64,000 nucleotides of DNA, taken from positions 1 to 64,000 of IMG/VR virus record IMGVR_UViG_3300034355_000696, one strand, 5' to 3'. The position numbers and the translations under genes were made by a program. This stretch comes from a virus. Under the pieces are notes generated by a model. It had not been told where the DNA came from. It saw nothing but the letters and a program-made list of their open reading frames with translations, and ran no database searches. Of the stretch, positions 1 to 6,635 are shown piece after piece; position 1 is the first letter of the stretch; every line of letters starts with the position of its first letter.

Positions 1-125
1 GCGTCAGCAGTCTTGAGTGCAACGCGCTTGGCGATTACACTAGACTTGCTGGCAACACGACCCATTGCGAGTCGTGTATTGGTACCAGCGTTATGTGCAC
101 GGATGTGCAGTTCTTCATGCTTCAT
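1..125 (-). CDS. small basic protein, 3' end beyond window
   Basis: The minus strand reads from an ATG at 125 to the window edge without a stop, giving at least 41 residues (begins MKHEELHIRAHNAGT). A strong AAGGAGG ribosome site lies about 7 bases upstream and a TATAAATA box sits at 166-173, the same spacing as in the neighbouring small genes. The protein is rich in Arg, Lys and Ala and has no domain I recognise. It belongs to the series of one-gene units on this strand. Function unknown. Confidence 0.7.
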   Translation of the reverse strand, partial: MKHEELHIRAHNAGTNTRLAMGRVASKSSVIAKRVALKTAD

Positions 126-165
126 GTCAACCTCCTTAGGTTGTGTAGGAAATGGAGCACCGATA

Positions 166-173
166 TATTTATA
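166..173 (-). promoter_or_regulatory. T4-late-type TATAAATA promoter box
   Basis: The minus strand has exactly TATAAATA, the T4 late promoter consensus, 41 bases before the start of the gene at 1-125. It is one of seven such boxes in the first 1.65 kb, all in the same orientation. Promoter role is inferred from repetition and constant spacing. Confidence 0.65.
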
Positions 174-199
174 ATATATAATAATCGGAATGAAAACTC

Positions 200-348
200 C
201 TACAAAACCCTCTACAAGAGGTAATGAGGAGTAATCAAACTTAGCCTATTCAGGGAAGCCGTTCCTAGATCAATCCCGTCAGGGAAACGTTGTAGCGTTC
301 TAGGAACTCAAATGTAAACCCAATAGGCAGGGTGTGCATACATCTGGC
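200..348 (-). ncRNA. candidate structured small RNA unit
   Basis: A minus-strand TATAAATA box (356-363) is followed by no ORF of useful length and no ribosome site, but by strong nested base pairing. An outer stem of 7 bp pairs 244-250 with 322-328. An inner stem of 9 bp pairs 261-269 with 299-307. Inside are two short hairpins (274-283 region and 287-299 region). A hairpin followed by TTTT on the minus strand (208-222) closes the unit. The 7-bp outer stem recalls a tRNA acceptor stem, but I see no T-arm motif, so this is not called a tRNA. Role unknown. Confidence 0.45.
208..222 (-). terminator. hairpin terminator of the small RNA unit
   Basis: CCTCT and AGAGG pair around a 3-base loop and on the minus strand are followed by GTTTTGTA. 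The stem is short, so efficiency is uncertain. Confidence 0.4.
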
Positions 349-355
349 ATGGATA

Positions 356-363
356 TATTTATA
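356..363 (-). promoter_or_regulatory. TATAAATA promoter box
   Basis: Minus-strand TATAAATA in the same AT-rich context as the other six boxes. It drives the unit that appears to contain only a structured RNA. Confidence 0.6.
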
Positions 364-384
364 AAATATAAAAGAAGTAAACCC

Positions 385-409
385 TAGTACCCACACAAGG
401 TGAGTACTA
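385..409 (-). terminator. hairpin terminator
   Basis: Ten-base arms TAGTACCCAC and GTGAGTACTA pair with one G-U in RNA, with a short loop. On the minus strand this is followed by a pyrimidine-rich tail. It ends the unit that starts at the box at 493-500. Confidence 0.55.
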
Positions 410-487
410 AGGTAGAGGACAACGCTTTTGCCTGTGTACAGCAGGTGCCATTGTTTCGTCTTCCGACTTATCAGATAAACGCTCCAT
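407..487 (-). CDS. possible 26-residue peptide, doubtful
   Basis: An ATG at 487 lies only about 6 bases from the TATAAATA box, so it would be leaderless. A shorter start at 451 (14 residues, MAPAVHRQKRCPLP) has a GGAAG-like ribosome site and roughly the box-to-start distance seen in neighbouring units. The ORF runs into the terminator hairpin. The unit could equally make a short non-coding RNA. Confidence 0.3.
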   Translation of the reverse strand: MERLSDKSEDETMAPAVHRQKRCPLP

Positions 488-492
488 AGAGA

Positions 493-500
493 TATTTATA
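493..500 (-). promoter_or_regulatory. TATAAATA promoter box
   Basis: Minus-strand TATAAATA upstream of the 407-487 unit. Same motif and orientation as the others in this region. Confidence 0.6.
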
Positions 501-527
501 ATATATAATGGTAGATAAGACTGAACC

Positions 528-710
528 CTAAAAGGGCTCAATCTCATCTCGGTCTTCCGGAGGAGTAAGAAAGCAGAAAGGTTCTGGTTCTTCAATGTCC
601 TGCGGCACATAACCAGTGCTCGCAAGATACTCCTCCATGTCACCGTTAGTGTAGTGGAATTCAGGTTCACAAGAAACCCAATCACCAACTTCTTCAAGGT
701 AAACGCACAT
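528..710 (-). CDS. small acidic protein of unknown function
   Basis: The protein has 60 residues and begins MCVYLEEVGDWVSC. I chose the ATG at 710 because a perfect GGAGGT site lies just upstream (713-720), rather than an upstream ATG at 743 that has no such site. It is strongly acidic (many Glu and Asp), contains three Cys, and has a run of Pro-Glu pairs in the C-terminal half. The TATAAATA box at 749-756 lies 39 bases upstream. Probably a small accessory protein made from its own promoter. I do not recognise the family. Confidence 0.7.
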   Translation of the reverse strand: MCVYLEEVGDWVSCEPEFHYTNGDMEEYLASTGYVPQDIEEPEPFCFLTPPEDRDEIEPF

Positions 711-748
711 AACGACCTCCAGTCGTAATAGGAAATGTGGCAAAGATA

Positions 749-756
749 TATTTATA
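749..756 (-). promoter_or_regulatory. TATAAATA promoter box
   Basis: Minus-strand TATAAATA 39 bases before the start of the 528-710 gene, followed by the conserved leader GCCACATTTCC. Confidence 0.65.
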
Positions 757-774
757 CAATATAAAGAGACTAGC

Positions 775-802
775 AGTACCCCCCCAGGGGGAGGGGGGCA
801 CT
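775..802 (-). terminator. GC-rich hairpin terminator
   Basis: The arms AGT-A-C6 and G6-C-ACT pair with a small mismatch, just beyond the stop of the 806-922 gene. The tail on the minus strand is only moderately T-rich. Confidence 0.5.
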
Positions 803-805
803 AAA

Positions 806-922
806 CTAGCGGTTCTTGCGTAGTTGCTGTGATGCTGCCATAGCGGCAACAATCAGAACAACAACACCAGTAACCTTTAAGTTGGTCTTGAAAACCAACT
901 TGTATGCTTGCCAATAAGACAT
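806..922 (-). CDS. 38-residue single-pass membrane protein
   Basis: The ATG at 922 has an AAAGGAGA ribosome site and the ORF ends with TAG at 806-808. The product begins MSYWQAYKLVFKTNLK, then has one hydrophobic stretch of about 15 residues (VTGVVVLIVAAMAA), then a basic tail ending LRKNR. This is the pattern of a tiny inner-membrane protein with basic flanks. It could be a holin-like or superinfection-related peptide, but nothing proves this. It has its own TATAAATA box (960-967) and hairpin terminator (775-802). Confidence 0.7.
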   Translation of the reverse strand: MSYWQAYKLVFKTNLKVTGVVVLIVAAMAASQQLRKNR

Positions 923-959
923 GGTTGTCTCCTTTCAGGAAGGGAATGTGGCATAGGTA

Positions 960-967
960 TATTTATA
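960..967 (-). promoter_or_regulatory. TATAAATA promoter box
   Basis: Minus-strand TATAAATA 38 bases before the start of the 38-residue membrane protein, followed by the conserved GCCACATTCCC leader. Confidence 0.65.
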
Positions 968-989
968 CAATATAAAAGTGGTAAGGGTA

Positions 990-1010
990 GTCACCCGGGG
1001 GACGGGTGAC
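990..1010 (-). terminator. hairpin terminator
   Basis: GTCACCC pairs perfectly with GGGTGAC around a G-rich loop, and flanking AAGTGGT and ACCACTT can extend the stem. It sits just past the stop of the 1021-1239 gene. Confidence 0.55.
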
Positions 1011-1020
1011 CACCACTTAC

Positions 1021-1239
1021 TTAGACGAACAAGTCGTCGTGCTGATGCTGGTACGGCTTAACGCCGGTAGCATTGTCACGAAAGATGACTTCTGTCATGA
1101 CCTTGCTGTCTTGGATGTAACCCAAGACCTCAGAGATCTCGACATCAAGCGCATGACGCTTGTTTGTCAATGTGTCCAGTAGGGAGCTAAGCTCCCAGAC
1201 GGACATGTTATTAAGAGCCTTCTTACGAAAGCGTGCCAT
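1021..1239 (-). CDS. small helical protein of unknown function
   Basis: The protein has 72 residues and starts at the ATG at 1239, with an AGGAGG site (1247-1253 region) and a TATAAATA box 41 bases upstream. The N-terminus is basic (MARFRKKAL). The middle looks like two amphipathic helices with Leu-rich heptads (LSSLLDTLTNKRHALDVEI). The C-terminus is His/Asp-rich. It could be a small DNA- or protein-binding factor, but this is a guess from composition. Confidence 0.7.
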   Translation of the reverse strand: MARFRKKALNNMSVWELSSLLDTLTNKRHALDVEISEVLGYIQDSKVMTEVIFRDNATGVKPYQHQHDDLFV

Positions 1240-1279
1240 AGTGAACCTCCTAGTTCATGTTGGGAATGTGGCATTGCTA

Positions 1280-1287
1280 TATTTATA
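1280..1287 (-). promoter_or_regulatory. TATAAATA promoter box
   Basis: Minus-strand TATAAATA upstream of the 1021-1239 gene, followed by TGCCACATTCCC as in the adjacent units. Confidence 0.65.
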
Positions 1288-1337
1288 ATGATATAATATA
1301 AATAAAGATATAAATATAATAAGTATAAGATTAGTTC

Positions 1338-1368
1338 GCTCAAGGTCCCCCGAAGGAGACCCTGAGCT
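1338..1368 (-). terminator. hairpin terminator
   Basis: A stem formed by CTCA-GGTC and GACC-TGAG with small bulges follows the stop of the 1389-1586 gene on the minus strand. The T-tract is weak. Confidence 0.5.
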
Positions 1369-1388
1369 ATGGGACGAGCCTGCTATTA

Positions 1389-1586
1389 CTAGCGGCTTGC
1401 CTTGTGGCCTGCGATGAGGCCTTTCGTAGCTTCGACTGTGCCTGTCACTGTGACATAGGCGGCCTTTGCTACTGCAAATTCGGCTTTGCCTGTGAGTGTA
1501 CCTGCTTGCATGCCCTTAGTGCGGCATGCTTGTAGGAACTCTGGCTTAGCTGCGTACTTGCTTGTCTTCTTTGCTTTCGTTGCCAT
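1389..1586 (-). CDS. small Ala/Lys-rich protein
   Basis: The protein has 65 residues with an AGGAGG site before the ATG at 1586 and a TATAAATA box 40 bases upstream. The N-terminus is very basic (MATKAKKTSKYAAK). The rest is rich in Ala, Gly, Thr and Val (for example AKAAYVTVTGTVEATKG) with no clear membrane segment. The composition is histone-like or nucleoid-like. It could bind nucleic acid, but no family is recognised. It is the last of the minus-strand one-gene units before the divergence. Confidence 0.7.
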   Translation of the reverse strand: MATKAKKTSKYAAKPEFLQACRTKGMQAGTLTGKAEFAVAKAAYVTVTGTVEATKGLIAGHKASR

Positions 1587-1625
1587 GTCAACCTCCTAGG
1601 TTGTGTTGGGAATGTGGCATTGAGA

Positions 1626-1633
1626 TATTTATA
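1626..1633 (-). promoter_or_regulatory. TATAAATA promoter box
   Basis: Minus-strand TATAAATA 40 bases before the 1389-1586 start, immediately beside the large palindrome at 1638-1681. Confidence 0.65.
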
Positions 1634-1637
1634 GGGG

Positions 1638-1681
1638 TATACTGTACGGGGCGTGTTAAAAATATAACACTGTACAGTATA
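1638..1681. promoter_or_regulatory. 44-bp palindrome at the divergent junction
   Basis: Ten-base arms TATACTGTAC (1638-1647) and GTACAGTATA (1672-1681) match perfectly. Inside them GTGTTA and TAACAC form a second stem. The element lies between the minus-strand small genes and the plus-strand genes. It could be an operator for a dimeric regulator or a bidirectional terminator. The half-site GTATACT also occurs as an inverted repeat at 46512-46539. Confidence 0.55.
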
Positions 1682-1932
1682 ATAATCATTACCCCTTTAT
1701 ATTTTTTCCCATATTTTACTTATTTAAGAATTTATATACCCTTATATATGTTCACATATCGTTCAAGTCAAAAAATTTTCCCCCCAATAAAATCACATAT
1801 AGAGTTTTATATGTTTATAGAGGTTACCAAAAAAAATCCAAGAAATATTCCCCTACGAGTTGCAAATGGTCTAAACACCCTGATAGGTTTCCTCTTGTCA
1901 TGAACAACCAATACACAACAAGGAGAAAACAT
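1682..1932. other. AT-rich non-coding stretch
   Basis: No credible gene on either strand between the palindrome and the ATG at 1933. The DNA is very AT-rich, with short TATATA-type repeats near 1730-1760 and 1795-1815. It probably contains the promoter for the 1933 gene. An origin function cannot be supported or excluded from what is visible. Confidence 0.4.
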
Positions 1933-2103
1933 ATGACAAACAAGAAAATAGGTCCCGCCAAAGACATAAGCTCTGAAGGTTTCCACGATATGTCTGATAT
2001 AGATGATATCTATCAATCAGCCTTCAGCTCCTATGGATCTAAGAATGCTGATTACGACTACGTAAACTTCGACACAGATAACTATGCCTACGAAGCTTAC
2101 TAA
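1933..2103 (+). CDS. small acidic Tyr/Asp-rich protein
   Basis: The protein has 56 residues. The ATG at 1933 is chosen because AAGGAG lies 8 bases upstream; an upstream ATG at 1900 has no ribosome site. It begins MTNKKIGPAKDISSEG and ends in an Asp/Tyr-rich tail. No domain is recognised. It is the first plus-strand gene after the AT-rich divergent region and is followed by the 2153 gene. Confidence 0.6.
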   Translation: MTNKKIGPAKDISSEGFHDMSDIDDIYQSAFSSYGSKNADYDYVNFDTDNYAYEAY

Positions 2104-2152
2104 GAACACCTCTTTACACCCTAACAATGCCAAACATATAAAAGGATTTGAT

Positions 2153-2767
2153 ATGAATATTAATGAAATGACAGAATTTAAGTCAACAACAACAATAAAC
2201 CAGCACTTCTTATTAGGATCAGAGAAGTTATTTATAAATCCAATCAATAATTTCAGTAATCAGTTCAAGTATGATCACTCAATTACCCTTATCGACACAC
2301 ATGACAGAAACAATCTGTCTGAAGCAGAGAAAAAAGCTAAAGTTAAGCAGTATCATAGGAACTTAGCCATACATTGGGAGATTAATTACCAATCAAGAGT
2401 ATTCATTGGAACTGGACAAGATTGTCTATACCTATTTGATCTCTATACTAACCATGGGATCGTCTTTGATGCGGCGATTTTGATCAACTTTGATTTTAGC
2501 GCCTTCACAGACAATGAAGTTATTCTAAAAGGCATTAAAAAACATACAAAGATATATAATTTCTATAATAATAAGAAATTCACTGATACCAAGTTAGCCC
2601 ACGTGAATCAATTCATCCCAACAAGGGTGTCTCCAGCTTTCAGTAAGCGTTTTGCACTTGAAGCAAGTGGTGTACTTACCTATGACACATATGAACTGTT
2701 ATACATGAATCGAAAATCACCAAGTGAATACAAAATGATTGAAGATGAGTTTACTTTAGTAAGCTAA
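2153..2767 (+). CDS. hypothetical protein, 204 residues
   Basis: The start at 2153 has an AAAAGGA site; a longer reading from 2084 would overlap the previous gene without one. The protein has charged, Asn- and Phe-rich stretches and no Walker, zinc or membrane motif that I can see. It sits with the 1933 gene and is convergent with the 2770-3090 gene. Function unknown. Confidence 0.65.
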   Translation: MNINEMTEFKSTTTINQHFLLGSEKLFINPINNFSNQFKYDHSITLIDTHDRNNLSEAEKKAKVKQYHRNLAIHWEINYQSRVFIGTGQDCLYLFDLYTNHGIVFDAAILINFDFSAFTDNEVILKGIKKHTKIYNFYNNKKFTDTKLAHVNQFIPTRVSPAFSKRFALEASGVLTYDTYELLYMNRKSPSEYKMIEDEFTLVS

Positions 2768-2769
2768 TC

Positions 2770-3090
2770 TTACAAGAGGTTATCTAAGCCGTCTTCTGGG
2801 TTCCAGTCTTCGGCTGAGATAATCATTTGTTTAACATCATCAGGAGTGAGTCCTCTTACAATGGCTTCTGCGTCAGTTCCCATCACCTCAGCAGTCTCTA
2901 GTACCATTTCCCACTGTTCTGGCTTAAAGAAACTAATCGTTAGCTTACTCTCATCATCTTCTGCGTGAGCTGTAATAACATAGTTATACATCTCTATCAT
3001 ATCTGGATCATATTCCATGAGCTGATCCATTGTCTCTGGTTCAACATCATCACCACGTACTATCTTTTGAATCATCTCCCAAAAGTTCAT
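2770..3090 (-). CDS. small acidic protein, 106 residues
   Basis: The ATG at 3090 is preceded by AAGGGGA. The protein is acidic, with helical stretches such as LETAEVMGTDAEAIVRG and a Glu/Asp-rich C-terminus ending DGLDNLL. It is transcribed away from recA's neighbours and ends 3 bases from the convergent 2153 gene. I recognise no family. Confidence 0.65.
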   Translation of the reverse strand: MNFWEMIQKIVRGDDVEPETMDQLMEYDPDMIEMYNYVITAHAEDDESKLTISFFKPEQWEMVLETAEVMGTDAEAIVRGLTPDDVKQMIISAEDWNPEDGLDNLL

Positions 3091-3214
3091 GGTATCCCCT
3101 TACTCTTACCTATCATAGATAGTACCCTTATTTTACTATGTAAAGCTATCTAATTTGTTAAAAAATAAAAAATAATTTTGCGCGGAACGGCTGGAGGTTA
3201 GTATTGACTGCGTT

Positions 3215-3427
3215 CTATACGATTCTTAAATGACTTAGTATATTAATGAAATCATCATGATCTTTTGAACCTTGAACATGAATATCAGTTTGATCTAACT
3301 GATGATTATTAAGAATATTCTCATGTTTAATATCTAAGGTATTAACCGTAGTGAAATCATCATGATTAAACAAACGCCAGTCATCACCGTTGTAGTAATT
3401 CTCTATATCTTTAAAATTAATATCCAT
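3215..3427 (-). CDS. hypothetical acidic protein, 70 residues
   Basis: It begins MDINFKDIENYYNGDDW. Its ATG overlaps the end of the zinc-ribbon gene (3417-3584), as expected for translational coupling in the recA operon. It is rich in Asp, His and Asn. No domain is recognised. Confidence 0.6.
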   Translation of the reverse strand: MDINFKDIENYYNGDDWRLFNHDDFTTVNTLDIKHENILNNHQLDQTDIHVQGSKDHDDFINILSHLRIV

Positions 3428-3584
3428 CTTGTGTGTTTACTTCCTCGATCCAGCTGTCGTTGCATTCTCTGCAATGTACAGCATATTTTTCTTTAACTCC
3501 ATTTACGGTTAATGTGTTAACTGTAAAGTTTGTTGGGTATGGGCATTCGATACACGGCTCAATCTTGGGAAGGTTTGCTCTCAT
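3417..3584 (-). CDS. small zinc-ribbon protein
   Basis: The protein has 55 residues, starts MRANLPKIEPCIECPYP, and its start codon overlaps the last codons of recA. Two pairs CxxC (CIEC near residue 11 and CREC near residue 39) are spaced like a zinc ribbon. It sits between recA and the 3215-3427 gene with overlaps on both sides, so the three genes are probably translated together. Role unknown, perhaps nucleic-acid or protein binding. Confidence 0.65.
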   Translation of the reverse strand: MRANLPKIEPCIECPYPTNFTVNTLTVNGVKEKYAVHCRECNDSWIEEVNTQDGY

Positions 3585-4551
3585 TTTCTACCCTCAATTT
3601 AAGTTGTTCGAATAATTTCTCATCATCTTTTAGTTTACCAATTGCATTTTCTCTACCTTGAGCAAAGTTTTCTCCGTCTAAGAAGATCCATGCGCCTTTT
3701 TGAGTAAATATACCAATTGATAATGCTAGATCTAAGATAGATCCGTACTGATCAACACCTTTTCCATAAAAAATATCAAATTCAGCAATTTTTAGAGGTG
3801 GGGCCATCTTATTCTTAATAACTTTAGCCTTGACCTTAATGCCTATTGAATCGCCTTCTTTGTTCTTAATATCTTCTTTCTTACGAAGATCAATTCTAAC
3901 TGAGGCAGCATATGGTAATGCACGCCCGCCTGGTGTTGTTTCTGGATTTCCAAACATCACACCAATCTTCATTCTAATCTGATTAATAAAAACAATGAGT
4001 GTTTTATTGTCATTAGCTAGTGCAGTAATCTTACGCAATGCTTTTGCCATCATTCGAGCTTGTAAGCCCATTTGATTTGCGTCCATTTCGCCTTCTAGTT
4101 CTGCTTTTGGAACTAATGCAGCAACTGAGTCAACAATTATTAAACCAACGTCTCCAGTTTTCACTAATTTATCAACGATTTCCAATGCTTCTTCACCATA
4201 ATTTGGTTGAGCAAGAAGTAAATCATCTAAATTAATACCCAAATCCATCATATAAGCTGGATCTAATGCATGTTCTGCATCAATATATGCGCAACGTAAA
4301 CCCATTTTCTGAGCTTGTGCAACTAAAGATAATGAGATTGTAGATTTACCAGATGATTCTGGTCCGTATATCTCGACAATTCTACCTCTTGGTAAACCAC
4401 CAATTCCTAAAATCTTATCTAAAGTTGGTGCACCTGTTGATATTGCTGGCCAAGTTTGGGTTTTAGCATTACCAAGTTTCATTACTGTACCGACACCGAA
4501 TTGCTTATCGAGCAAAGCGATTGCCATGTCTAACGCTTTTGATTCTTCCAT
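3559..4551 (-). CDS. recA: RecA recombinase
   Basis: The protein has 330 residues and is a complete bacterial-type RecA rather than a UvsX type. It has Walker A GPESSGKST at residues 63-71, the Walker B region LIIVDSVAAL, the L1 loop region around ANQMGLQARMM and the L2 region INQIRMKIG with NPETTPGG. It catalyses ATP-dependent strand exchange on single-stranded DNA and would serve phage recombination and repair. The C-terminus is shorter than in typical bacterial RecA. The ATG at 4551 follows a TATAAT-like sequence. No CGG codon is used for Arg. Confidence 0.97.
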   Translation of the reverse strand: MEESKALDMAIALLDKQFGVGTVMKLGNAKTQTWPAISTGAPTLDKILGIGGLPRGRIVEIYGPESSGKSTISLSLVAQAQKMGLRCAYIDAEHALDPAYMMDLGINLDDLLLAQPNYGEEALEIVDKLVKTGDVGLIIVDSVAALVPKAELEGEMDANQMGLQARMMAKALRKITALANDNKTLIVFINQIRMKIGVMFGNPETTPGGRALPYAASVRIDLRKKEDIKNKEGDSIGIKVKAKVIKNKMAPPLKIAEFDIFYGKGVDQYGSILDLALSIGIFTQKGAWIFLDGENFAQGRENAIGKLKDDEKLFEQLKLRVENESKPSQD

Positions 4552-4558
4552 ATGTGTA

Positions 4559-4744
4559 TTATACCATAGTTTCTTTTAGTGGTTTTCTCAAAATTGATTC
4601 AACTTCTTTAATTTTTTCAACCAAAGCTTTTTGCAATTTTCTGTATTCAATTCTTGATTCATTATCTAATCCAAGCTGTGCTTGTCTTACTCTTTCGAGA
4701 GTTGCATATAGCTTGAGTAAATAACTTTGATCGACAATGTTCAT
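4559..4744 (-). CDS. small helical coiled-coil protein
   Basis: About 61 residues from the Met at 4744 (MNIVDQSYLLKLYATLE). The frame stays open upstream to 4807, so a longer 82-residue form is possible. However, that DNA also contains TATAAT-like sequences and the start of a divergent gene at 4823. The sequence is a long charged helix with Leu heptads. It ends just before recA, likely in the same operon. Function unknown. Confidence 0.5.
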   Translation of the reverse strand: MNIVDQSYLLKLYATLERVRQAQLGLDNESRIEYRKLQKALVEKIKEVESILRKPLKETMV

Positions 4745-4822
4745 AAATGCGTTTCCGTCTCTAGTTGCTGATATAATTGGACAGTACATTATACAGACGT
4801 TAAGCATTGAAAGTGAGACATT

Positions 4823-4978
4823 GTGGCAAGAAATATTGATACAGATAATGATTACAGAAGAGCAGCATATCTCTTGAAAGAAAAAATTACTACAGCAGCG
4901 GACTTAGTAAAAATATGGTCTTATGCTGGACCTTGTTCAGAGAATTGTCCGTCAATAGAAAAAATCTCAAAAAAGTAG
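4823..4978 (+). CDS. small hypothetical protein, 51 residues
   Basis: The GTG start at 4823 has a GAAAGTGAGA-type weak ribosome site. The product begins VARNIDTDNDYRRAAY and has a Cys pair (PCSENCPS) near the C-terminus. It is divergent from the recA operon and is followed by the promoter region for the AAA+ gene. Function unknown. Confidence 0.5.
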   Translation: MARNIDTDNDYRRAAYLLKEKITTAADLVKIWSYAGPCSENCPSIEKISKK

Positions 4979-4987
4979 AAAAATTTC

Positions 4988-5017
4988 TTGATTTTTTTTG
5001 ACAAACATGAGTATAAT
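4988..5017 (+). promoter_or_regulatory. sigma70-like promoter for the late block
   Basis: TTGATT (4988-4993), an 18-base spacer and TATAAT (5012-5017) precede a leader of about 150 bases. A TTGACA lies only 8 bases from the TATAAT and is too close to pair with it. Confidence 0.45.
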
Positions 5018-5060
5018 GTCTCTAAGGGGAAAACAGAAACTAGAGAACATTATTATCTAC

Positions 5061-5078
5061 TTCTCTTAGTGAAGAGAA
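5061..5078 (+). other. leader hairpin
   Basis: TTCTCTT (5061-5067) and AAGAGAA (5072-5078) form a 7-bp stem with a 4-base loop in the leader before the AAA+ gene. There is no strong T-tract. Possibly an attenuator or RNA-stability element. Confidence 0.35.
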
Positions 5079-5124
5079 TCTCTTACCAGTTCCTCCAGAA
5101 ACTTGCTAGACAAAGCATAAGTGG

Positions 5125-5137
5125 GTTACTATATATT
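5125..5137 (+). promoter_or_regulatory. TTACTATAT late-promoter-like motif
   Basis: GTTACTATATA 35 or so bases before the start at 5170. The same TTACTATAT core recurs upstream of several plus-strand structural genes. Confidence 0.4.
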
Positions 5138-5169
5138 CCATCACCATACATTAAATTAAGGGGGTGATG

Positions 5170-6592
5170 ATGAAAGTTTATCAAATATATGTTCCTGAGT
5201 TAGCAACTTATATAAAATATAAGGTTTTGAATCCAGAAGACATTGAATCATTAGTTGAAGAACTAGATATTAATTCTCCTAAGGACTTCAAACTTGCCGT
5301 ATTAGAACACGTAATATATAATGTTAAATCAGACGTCACTGATGCACTCCGTCAGATGTCTCGAGACTCAGCAGAACGATGCATCGATGCAATGTATAAC
5401 GGCTGCGTAATGCTTAACCCCCGGATTAGATATAGATCTTTGGATAGACTTAGCTTATGCTAAATTGCCGCCATCCAACTCTTTTGATAAAGACTTCTCT
5501 GCTATAGAATCTGAGTTAGCTAAAAGATATAAAGATACTATCTTAAGTAAAGATTCAAAGAAAAATAATTCTAGTAAACATAAAAAGATTTCTAGACAAA
5601 AGTTTCTTGGTTTAGAAGGTCATTTATTAAATAACATTATAGGCCAAGAAGAAGCTGTAGACTCAGTAGTATCAGCTTTAAAAAGATCTCAAGTTGGTTT
5701 AAATGATAAGAATAGACCTCTAGGTATTTTTCTCTTTGCCGGTTCTTCTGGAGTTGGCAAAACTCACCTAGCAAGCACATTGCATAAATATCTTTTTAGT
5801 GAAGAATATCCAATGGTGAGAATAGATTGTGGAGAGTTTCAACACAAGCATGAAAACCAAAAATTAATAGGATCCCCTCCTGGATATGTTGGTCACGATG
5901 AAGGTGGTCAACTAGTAAACCTTGTTAAGAAAAATCCTTACACAGTTGTGCTGTTAGACGAAGTTGAAAAAGCTCATGCTGATATGTGGAACACATTTCT
6001 TCGAGTATTTGAAGATGGTGTACTTACAGACGGTAAGGGTGAAGAAGTAAGCTTTCTTAACACGGTTATAATAATGACCACTAATTTAGGTAACGAAAAA
6101 ACAGTTGATTACCTACTTAGTGGTGGAACTGGCTTTGCTAAAAATATAAATTATAAAACGTCAACTACTCAAATGCCGGCAAAAGAGATGGTTGAAAAAA
6201 ATACTTTAGATGCAGTTCGTAAACACTTTAGGCCTGAATTCATAAATAGATTAGATAAAATAATTGTTTTTAATCATTTAGATAGAAGTAGTTTAGAAAA
6301 AATAGCAGAACTAGAAATGTCTATAATTATGGATAAACTTTCTAAAAAAGGCTACAGTATAAATTACACAGATGAAGTTATATCAGCACTTTTAGATAAG
6401 GGCGTAGACAGCGTAAAAGGTGCTAGAGGTTTAGCTCAGGTTCGTAGAGAAAAAATGGAAGATCAATTAGCTGACATTTTAATTAAGTCAGCTCCACCAC
6501 GTGGAACCATATTTGAGATATCTTACAAAGATGAAAGTGATAATTTTATATTTAGATTAAAGAAGCCTTCAAAAGCAGCAACTACCGCTTAG
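5170..6592 (+). CDS. AAA+ ClpX/ClpC-type ATPase with CGG recoding site
   Basis: Two reading frames join into 473 residues if one base is skipped at the CGG at 5422-5424 (codon 85); the joint reads LNP-G-LDIDLWIDLAYA and then continues in the second frame. The second part is a single AAA+ module with Walker A GSSGVGKT near residue 191, pore-loop-like GYVGHDEGG, Walker B VVLLDEVEKAH near 261, sensor MTTNLG and a ClpB-type C-terminal small domain. It resembles the D2 half of ClpC/ClpB and probably unfolds or remodels proteins in late infection. The N-terminal 85 residues are of unknown fold. The GTG at 5164 and ATGs at 5167 and 5170 are all possible starts. Confidence 0.85.
5422..5425 (+). other. 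CGGA recoding site 1, AAA+ gene
   Basis: In-frame CGG after CCC; skipping C gives GGA (Gly) and opens the 1.2 kb downstream frame. The unshifted frame stops 13 codons later. Confidence 0.85.
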
Positions 6593-6597
6593 TTTAA

Positions 6598-6610
6598 TTA
6601 CTATATAAGT
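6598..6610 (+). promoter_or_regulatory. TTACTATAT late-promoter-like motif
   Basis: ATTACTATATAAG about 30 bases before the start at 6636. Member of the recurring plus-strand motif set. Confidence 0.45.
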
Positions 6611-6635
6611 ATGTCTAAGTAAAAAGGGGATCCTT

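Noticed and set aside
244-328. tRNA reading of the 7-bp stem region
   Set aside because: There is a 7-bp outer stem but no T-arm consensus and no sensible anticodon arm; kept only as a structured RNA candidate.
4996-5017. TTGACA paired with TATAAT
   Set aside because: The spacer is only 8 bases; TTGATT at 4988 with 18 bases is a better fit.
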